A stretch of DNA of 13,140 nt from an uncultured bacterium (GTDB lineage: Bacteria; Verrucomicrobiota; Verrucomicrobiia; Opitutales; Intestinicryptomonadaceae), in NCBI GenBank assembly GCA_905214995.1, contig CAJMOT010000054.1, forward strand, positions 1-13,140, in the 5' to 3' direction. Positions 6,931 through 11,890 of this stretch are shown piece after piece (position 1 is the first letter of the stretch; the number at the start of each line of letters is the position of its first letter). The notes beneath the pieces are model-generated. The model made no database searches. It had not been told where the DNA came from and saw only the letters and a list, made by a program, of their open reading frames with translations. The translations under genes and the position numbers were made by a program.

Positions 6931-8307
6931 ATGAAAAAATTTCTCGCGATTTTGATTGCGGCGACGGCGGCGTGCGTGTGCGCGCATTCGCAGAGCGCGC
7001 AAAACTCCCCCGCGGCTTCGGAGCCGCAGATCTCCGAACAGGCGGCGGTTCCGTCCGCCAATTCCCCCGCGGAAGATTCTGCGGCGGATGCTTCCCTCTC
7101 TCCCGAAGAGATCGAGCACCAAAAGATAGTTGAAATGCGCGACCGCGAGGCCCTGCACGACGCCTATACCGTAAAGGGCAAAATGGCGCGATTTGTCAAG
7201 GCTCTCATCGGCGACAATGAAGCCATAAAAAGCTTTCTCGGCAAAAAGATTATGGATTTGTACGTCGGGCAATATCTGCTCGTGTTCGTTATACTCGTAG
7301 CGACGTTCGTTTTCACGAGGTATCTTCTCGGCTACATATTCAAGATCCTGTACAATATGTTCAAACGCGGCGACAGGGAAAATTTCGCGAGCCTCTTCTT
7401 CAAAAAGATAAAGACGCCCGCAATCGCATGCGCCGCAATAGTGGGTTTTTACTTCGCGGGAGTGGTCGTCGTCAGCGAGCGCGAATCGCTCACCGTGTTT
7501 AACAGGGCGGTCGCGGTGGCGTTTTGGCTGTCGGTATTCTGGCTGATATTAAACGTCTTCGACATATTCTTTATGCTCGCCGAAAACAGGATCGGCTCAA
7601 AGTCTGCGTCCGCCGCGAGCCTCATAAACTTTCTGCGGAAGGTCGTAAAGTCGATAATCATAATAATCGCCCTGCTCTCCATTCTCGACAATGTGGGAGT
7701 AAACGTAAATACCATTATCGCCTCCCTCGGAATCGGCGGCATGGCGCTCGCCTTCGCCGCGCAGGACACCATCGCAAACTTCTTCGGGTCGGTCTCGATA
7801 ATAATAGACCGCCCGTTCCTCGTTGGCGACTGGATTAAGACTCTTAACTACGAGGGCAACGTAGAGGCCATCGGCTTCCGTTCCACGCGCATAAGGACTT
7901 TCACGAAAACCCTCGTCACAATCCCGAATTCGATACTCGCAAAAGAGTCGGTCGAAAACTTCTCAAAAATGCCGCTGCGCAAGGTGACCGACGTGCTCGG
8001 ACTCACGTATTCCGCGACGGCGGAGCAGATAGAGGCCGTAATTCCCGAAATCCGCGACGCAATAAAGGCGACCGAGGGGGTGGATCCCTATTCGGTCTCC
8101 GTGCGCTTCGACGGCTTTGGGAGCTCCTCGCTCAACATCAAGATAATCTATTATACCAAAAAGATAAGCTACGATTACTATACGGACATCCGCGGGCTCG
8201 TCAATTTTGCGATAATGCGGATATTCGCGGCGAGGGGGCTTTCGTTCGCATTCCCGTCCACGTCGGTATACGTCGAGAGCGTCCCGAAAGAGCTGGAGGG
8301 GAAATAG
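6931..8307 (+). CDS. MscS-family mechanosensitive channel
   Basis: Predicted inner-membrane channel of 458 residues that would release solutes on hypo-osmotic shock. It has an N-terminal signal sequence (1-19), then a Ser/Ala/Pro/Glu-rich extracytoplasmic linker (about 20-60) and a helical segment, then hydrophobic segments near 111-130, 163-182, 193-215 and 238-254. The pore helix is Gly/Ala-rich and highly family-like (SLGIGGMALAFAAQDTIANF, 265-284), followed by IIDRPFLVGDWI (291-302) and the beta and C-terminal domains typical of MscS. It is longer than E. coli MscS (286 aa), mainly at the N-terminus. The start at 6931 is chosen for the signal sequence; the open frame extends upstream to 6637 but through the preceding terminator, so that extension is rejected. 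No neighbour suggests a specialised role. Confidence 0.9.
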   Translation: MKKFLAILIAATAACVCAHSQSAQNSPAASEPQISEQAAVPSANSPAEDSAADASLSPEEIEHQKIVEMRDREALHDAYTVKGKMARFVKALIGDNEAIKSFLGKKIMDLYVGQYLLVFVILVATFVFTRYLLGYIFKILYNMFKRGDRENFASLFFKKIKTPAIACAAIVGFYFAGVVVVSERESLTVFNRAVAVAFWLSVFWLILNVFDIFFMLAENRIGSKSASAASLINFLRKVVKSIIIIIALLSILDNVGVNVNTIIASLGIGGMALAFAAQDTIANFFGSVSIIIDRPFLVGDWIKTLNYEGNVEAIGFRSTRIRTFTKTLVTIPNSILAKESVENFSKMPLRKVTDVLGLTYSATAEQIEAVIPEIRDAIKATEGVDPYSVSVRFDGFGSSSLNIKIIYYTKKISYDYYTDIRGLVNFAIMRIFAARGLSFAFPSTSVYVESVPKELEGK

Positions 8308-8308
8308 G

Positions 8309-8348
8309 GCGTCCGGCGCGCCGCGCGGAAATTTTTTCGCGCGGACGC
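8309..8348 (+). terminator. Possible terminator after mscS
   Basis: GCGTCCG-G-CGCG (8309-8320) pairs with CGCGCGGACGC (8338-8348), with a single bulged G. It begins one base after the mscS stop, but only three T's follow and a T-rich tract lies in the loop instead, so termination is uncertain. Confidence 0.4.
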
Positions 8349-8722
8349 TTTGAGGAGTTTGCAAAAACCGCATCCGGCGGGCGGACGACCGCCGTCCCAT
8401 TCGGGGGCGGTATAAATTTAAGGCAAATTCCGCAAAACTCCTGTTTTGTAGGCGAAACGCCGGGGCTATGCGGAAATTTTTACGGGCGTTCCGCCTCCGC
8501 AGCCCGCAGAACCTATTTCCAAAGACGATTCGGAAACGTTTTTCGCAATATTTTTCGCGCGCCGCTCCGCTCCGAACTGATTTTGGGTTTTTTGCATTTT
8601 TTTGGATTAATGTTAAATTTTTCTTGAAATTTTTGAAAATTTGAGGTCTCATATGTCCATACAAGCTTAACATGCCCCCGTTTTGGAGGCCGGATTCCCC
8701 GATTCCGCCACGACTTCAAGAC
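8349..8722 (+). promoter_or_regulatory. Non-coding upstream region or leader of the microcompartment operon
   Basis: With the preceding hairpin this is the longest gene-free stretch (8308-8722). The proximal half is GC-rich and full of inverted repeats: an outer pair (8353-8362 with 8432-8442), an inner ACCGC/GCGGT pair (about 8367-8411), a GGCG-AAA-CGCC hairpin (8451-8461) and a GGGCT/AGCCC pair further on. The distal half (about 8580-8665) is strikingly AT-rich and probably contains the operon promoter, with TTGAAA at 8624-8629 and 8633-8638, but no -10 box at good spacing stands out. No convincing small ORF and no recognisable riboswitch consensus (for example a cobalamin box) was seen. 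Confidence 0.45.
8627..8642. repeat. AT-rich palindrome upstream of pduL, possible operator
   Basis: AAATTTT-TG-AAAATTT is a perfect 7-bp inverted repeat around two bases, in the AT-rich block about 80-95 nt before the pduL ATG. It could be a repressor or activator site or simply an UP-like AT tract; no regulator gene is in the window. Confidence 0.35.
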
Positions 8723-9397
8723 ATGAATTTTACGAAAGACACCCCACGCGAAGAAATCGAACGCATAATACGCGAAACGGTATACCGCGAAATGAACCTT
8801 CCGCTCCCGAAACGCGCGGAGGGCCCGAATCCGCTGGTGGTGAACGTGAGCGCGCGCCACGCGCACCTCACGAAAGAGGCGGTCGAAATCCTATTCGGCA
8901 AAGGCTACGAACTCACCGTCCACAAATGGCTATACCAGAAGGGCCAGTTTGCCGCAAAGGAATCGGTCACGCTCATCGGCCCCCGCAGCAGGGTGATCTC
9001 AAACCTGCGCATACTCGGCCCGTGCAGGAGCGCGTGCCAGGTGGAGCTCGCGCTCACCGACGCCCGCGCGCTCGGCTTTGAAGTCCCCATCCGCAACAGC
9101 GGCGACACAAAGGGCGCGCCGGGATGCATGCTGATGGGACCCGCCGGATTCTTCGAAATGCGCGAAGGCGTAATCCGCGCCGCGCGCCATGTCCACATGC
9201 ACCCCGACGACGCGAAATTCTACGGGGTCGAGAACGGAGACTTCATGAAGCTCAAAGTCTACGGTGAAAACGCCTCGATTTTCGAAAACGTCCTGTGCAG
9301 GGTCGACAAAGAACTGAAGCTCGAAGTCCACATCGACACCGACGAGGGCAACGCCTGCGGCATCGGGCCGACCTCGGTATGCGAGCTCGTCAAATAG
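8723..9397 (+). CDS. pduL: Phosphate acyltransferase PduL (microcompartment phosphotransacylase)
   Basis: Converts acyl-CoA plus phosphate to acyl-phosphate and free CoA, recycling CoA inside the shell. The 224-residue product has two PduL half-domains. Metal ligands are visible as H46/H48 in SARHAHLT, H156/H158/H160 in ARHVHMHPDD and H203 in EVHIDTDEGNA; the catalytic arginine region LGPCRSACQVELA is at 98-110 with R102 and E108. The first 24 residues form an amphipathic helix (EEIERIIRETVYREM, 10-24) like encapsulation peptides of microcompartment PduL, separated by a short Pro-rich linker. The start at 8723 is chosen because this helix follows directly; an in-frame ATG at 8672 would add a Pro-rich 17-residue extension, and neither has a good Shine-Dalgarno. 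It is first in the operon, 29 nt before a shell gene. Confidence 0.94.
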   Translation: MNFTKDTPREEIERIIRETVYREMNLPLPKRAEGPNPLVVNVSARHAHLTKEAVEILFGKGYELTVHKWLYQKGQFAAKESVTLIGPRSRVISNLRILGPCRSACQVELALTDARALGFEVPIRNSGDTKGAPGCMLMGPAGFFEMREGVIRAARHVHMHPDDAKFYGVENGDFMKLKVYGENASIFENVLCRVDKELKLEVHIDTDEGNACGIGPTSVCELVK

Positions 9398-9426
9398 TTT
9401 TTTAATCAAAAATTGAAAGGCAGAAT

Positions 9427-9696
9427 ATGAGTCAATCACTCGGAATGATAGAAACGCGCGGCTTCGCCGGCGCGATAGAGGCGACCGACGCCATGGTCAA
9501 GGCCGCCGACGTCGAGTTCGTAAAGCAGGTGCAGATCGGCAGCGGCTACGTGTCGGTCATCGTGCGCGGCGACGTGGGCAGCGTCAAGGCCGCGGTCGAG
9601 GCGGGCAAGCAGGCTGCGCAGGCCGTCGGCGAGCTCGTGTGCTCCAACGTCATAGCGCGCCCCCACCCCGCCCTGCTCGAAAAGATGGGCCTCTAA
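9427..9696 (+). CDS. BMC-H hexameric shell protein 1 (PduA-like)
   Basis: An 89-residue single-domain (PF00936) shell protein that should form cyclic hexamers tiling the compartment facets. The family signature runs the whole length: [20 protein letters not shown] (5-24), a central [17 protein letters not shown] (44-60) and [10 protein letters not shown] near the end. The pore loop reads QIGSGYV, the same IGSG turn as PduA, which suggests a small polar pore for the substrate or product. A Shine-Dalgarno (AAAGG, 9416-9420) lies 6 nt before the ATG. It is followed after 19 nt by a second BMC-H gene. Confidence 0.95.
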   Translation: MSQSLGMIETRGFAGAIEATDAMVKAADVEFVKQVQIGSGYVSVIVRGDVGSVKAAVEAGKQAAQAVGELVCSNVIARPHPALLEKMGL

Positions 9697-9715
9697 CATT
9701 TAGGAAAGGACTTGC

Positions 9716-9985
9716 ATGAAACAGGCACTCGCAATGGTAGAAACCAAGGGCTTTGTCGCGGCTATGGAAGCCGCCGACGCCGCCCTCAAATCCGCAAGCG
9801 TCGAGCTCCTCGGCTGGAAGAAAGCCGGCGGCGGGCTGGTCGCCATATTCTTCACCGGAGACGTGGCGTCGGCCAAGGCCGCCCTCGAATCCGCCGTGGA
9901 CGCCGCCTCCAAAGTGGGCTCGGTGGAATCCGCCGCCGTCATAGCGCGTCCCCACGAAGACCTCTCCAAGCTCGGCTGCTTCTAA
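9716..9985 (+). CDS. BMC-H hexameric shell protein 2
   Basis: Another 89-residue BMC-H: ALAMVETKGFVAAMEAADAA (4-23), FFTGDVASAKAALESAVDAA (45-64) and AVIARPHEDLSKLGCF at the C-terminus. The pore loop is KAGGGLV, so the serine of the usual GSG is glycine and the preceding Ile is Ala; this should leave the pore without side-chain hydroxyls and possibly wider. The penultimate-but-one residue is a cysteine. A strong Shine-Dalgarno (AGGAAAGGA, 9702-9710) precedes the ATG. It is a paralogue of its upstream neighbour, not a near-identical copy. The acetate kinase gene begins 16 nt downstream. Confidence 0.94.
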   Translation: MKQALAMVETKGFVAAMEAADAALKSASVELLGWKKAGGGLVAIFFTGDVASAKAALESAVDAASKVGSVESAAVIARPHEDLSKLGCF

Positions 9986-10001
9986 ACCCCCCGCGCCGCG
10001 G

Positions 10002-11195
10002 ATGAAAAAAATCCTGATAGCAAACGTCGGCTCCACGAGCTACAAGAACACGCTCTTCGAAATTTCCGATTCCGGAGAGTGCGCGGAATTGTTCCGCTCG
10101 GGAATGGAGCGCGTTTCGGATTTTGAGTCCGCCATAGGGGAATCGCTCGGCGCGCTCGAAAAGGCGGGGTTTTCCACCGACTCCTTCGACGCCGTGGCGT
10201 TCAAGACGGTGCTGGGCAAAAACCTGTCGGGCCTGCGCGAAGCCGGCGGCGAAGTGTTGGAGGCGCTTGAAGCGATGTCTTTTGCCGCCCCCGCGCACAA
10301 TCCGCCGTATGCTGCGGCAATCCGCGCCTTTGAAAAGCTGCTGCCCCGCGCCCGCCGCATAGCGCTCTTCGAGACGTCCTTCTTCCAGTGGGCGGCGCCC
10401 GAATGGAAGAGGTACGCCGTTCCGAAGGCGTGGGACGAAGCCGGCATACGCCGCAACGGGTTCCACGGCGCAAGCCACAAATACGCCGCCGAGCGCGCCG
10501 CAGAACTCTGCGGCCGCGCCGACGCCGCGGAAAGCGCGAAAAACCTGTACGTCAGCGGCGGCCCCGCCGCCCTCGAAAAACCGTTCAGGCTCGTGAACTG
10601 CCACCTCGGGGGCTCATCGTCCGTCTGCGGGATACTCGACGGCGCGGCGGCGGGCTCGAGCATGGGGTTCAGCCCGCAAAGCGGGCTTCCGCAAAACAAC
10701 CGCGTCGGCGACCTCGACCCCATGGCGGTATCTTACGCCGTCCGCGCGCTCGGAATATCCGAAGCCGAAGCCCTGCGGCAGCTCTCAAAAGAAAGCGGAC
10801 TCCTCGGCATAAGCGGGGTTTCCAATGACGCGCGCGACATCGAGGCGGCGGCGGAAAGCGGAAACGCCGAAGCGCGGCTTGCGCTGAAAACCTTCTGCCA
10901 TTCGGCGCGCGGATACATAGGCGCGTTCGCGGCCAACCTCGGAGGGCTCGACGCGATAAGCTTCAGCGGCGGAATAGGCGAAAACTCCCCATCCCTGCGC
11001 GCGGAAATTCTCAAGCCGCTCGGGTTCATGGGCGTGGAAATCGACCCCGAAAAAAACGCGGAATGCGTCGGAAAGCGCGAGGGGCTGATCTCTACCCCGT
11101 CGTCGAAAATTAAAGTCGCCGTCATAAGCGCGAACGAGGAAATCGTCATCGCGCGCGAGGCGGCGAAGCTTCTTTCAAAAAAACCGAATATTTAA
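10002..11195 (+). CDS. ackA: Divergent acetate kinase (short-chain acyl kinase)
   Basis: Expected to convert acyl-phosphate plus ADP to the free acid plus ATP. The 397-residue length and ASKHA-fold motifs fit acetate kinase: N8, S11, S13 and K15 in IANVGSTSYK, HNPP (99-102), H155 in GFHGASHKY, CHLGGSSSV (200-208), SMGFSP (220-225), R234 and D237 in NNRVGDLDP, FSGGIGENSP (321-330) and NEEIVIARE (378-386). Two usually invariant active-site positions differ. The GHRVVHGGE segment reads AFKTVLGKN, with K68 for the acetate-binding Arg, and FDTAFHQ reads FETSFFQ, with E124 for Asp and F128 for His. These alignments are by eye. Substrate may therefore be something other than acetate, such as lactyl- or propionyl-phosphate, or activity may be altered. 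It lies between shell genes, 16 nt after BMC-H 2. No clear N-terminal targeting helix is seen. Confidence 0.87.
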   Translation: MKKILIANVGSTSYKNTLFEISDSGECAELFRSGMERVSDFESAIGESLGALEKAGFSTDSFDAVAFKTVLGKNLSGLREAGGEVLEALEAMSFAAPAHNPPYAAAIRAFEKLLPRARRIALFETSFFQWAAPEWKRYAVPKAWDEAGIRRNGFHGASHKYAAERAAELCGRADAAESAKNLYVSGGPAALEKPFRLVNCHLGGSSSVCGILDGAAAGSSMGFSPQSGLPQNNRVGDLDPMAVSYAVRALGISEAEALRQLSKESGLLGISGVSNDARDIEAAAESGNAEARLALKTFCHSARGYIGAFAANLGGLDAISFSGGIGENSPSLRAEILKPLGFMGVEIDPEKNAECVGKREGLISTPSSKIKVAVISANEEIVIAREAAKLLSKKPNI

Positions 11196-11217
11196 AATTC
11201 AAAAAAGGAAAAACATC

Positions 11218-11520
11218 ATGGCAAATGCAATAGGCGTACTCGAAACCAAAGGACTCACCGCCCTCGTCAAGGGCGTGGACGCGATGCTGAAAGCGGCCAA
11301 CGTCACCCTCGCTGGGCAGTACAAGGACGCCGGCAGCGCGTTCGTGTCCGCCTGCGTGACGGGCGACGTGGCGAGCGTCAAGGCCGCGGTGGAAGCGGGG
11401 TCCGCCGCAGCCGCTGAGGTCGGGAAAGTCGTGAGCGTCGACGTCATCGCGCGCCCCCACGACGACCTCTCCAAGACGGTTCTCGCGCAGGCCCCCGCAA
11501 AGGCTCCCTCGAAAAAGTAA
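11218..11520 (+). CDS. BMC-H hexameric shell protein 3, with C-terminal tail
   Basis: A 100-residue BMC-H. The core motifs are AIGVLETKGLTALVKGVDAM (4-23), [20 protein letters not shown] (about 46-65) and VIARPHDDLSK; a 13-residue Ala/Pro/Lys tail (VLAQAPAKAPSKK) follows. Its pore region (KDAGSAFV) is one residue longer than in the other two hexamers and has AGSA in place of IGSG, with an Asp close by and a Cys in the next strand. This predicts a distinct pore. A Shine-Dalgarno (AAGGAA, 11205-11210) precedes the ATG. It is separated from the other BMC-H genes by ackA and followed after 19 nt by the vertex gene. Confidence 0.94.
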   Translation: MANAIGVLETKGLTALVKGVDAMLKAANVTLAGQYKDAGSAFVSACVTGDVASVKAAVEAGSAAAAEVGKVVSVDVIARPHDDLSKTVLAQAPAKAPSKK

Positions 11521-11539
11521 CCCCCGATTCCCTCCGGTC

Positions 11540-11848
11540 ATGTTTTTGGCGAGAGTCATAGGAAAGGTCGTTTCCTCGCAAAAGGACGACAAGCTCACGG
11601 GCAGCAAGCTGCTCGTTTTGAGGCCGCTGACGATAGAGGACGAAAAGTCGCCGAAATTCGCCGAGGGCAAAAACACGGTGGTGGCGGTTGACAACTGCGG
11701 CGCGGGAGTTGGCCAGCTCGTCCTGTTCGCGCAGGGCTCGAGCGCGCGCCAGGCGACGGGCATGAAAGAGCTCCCCGTGGACGCCGCCGTCATAGGGCTG
11801 GTCGACAAAGTGGAGGCCTTCTCAAAGGAGGTTCCGAACAACCGGTAG
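11540..11848 (+). CDS. BMC-P pentameric vertex protein (EutN/CcmL family)
   Basis: A 102-residue protein expected to form pentamers that cap the vertices of the shell. It shows the PF03319 pattern: MFLARVIGKVVSSQKDDKL at the N-terminus, GSKLLVLRPL (21-30), VVAVDNCGAGVGQLVLFAQG (47-66), SSAR (67-70) and AAVIGLVDKV near the end. PVC-type loci usually encode several BMC-P proteins; only this one falls within the window. The ATG at 11540 follows the preceding stop by 19 nt without an obvious Shine-Dalgarno. A 42-nt spacer separates it from the aldehyde dehydrogenase. Confidence 0.94.
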   Translation: MFLARVIGKVVSSQKDDKLTGSKLLVLRPLTIEDEKSPKFAEGKNTVVAVDNCGAGVGQLVLFAQGSSARQATGMKELPVDAAVIGLVDKVEAFSKEVPNNR

Positions 11849-11890
11849 GCTCCGCGCCGCTCGGTGCGGAATCCGCGGAAACGAAACGCA

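Noticed and set aside
8672..8722. Upstream in-frame ATG for PduL at 8672
   Set aside because: It would put a Pro-rich stretch before the encapsulation helix, which normally lies at the N-terminus. It cannot be fully excluded because neither start has a Shine-Dalgarno.
8308..8722. Cobalamin or other known riboswitch ahead of the compartment operon
   Set aside because: No B12-box-like conserved core or other consensus I can recognise is present, and PVC-type compartments are not known to need B12.
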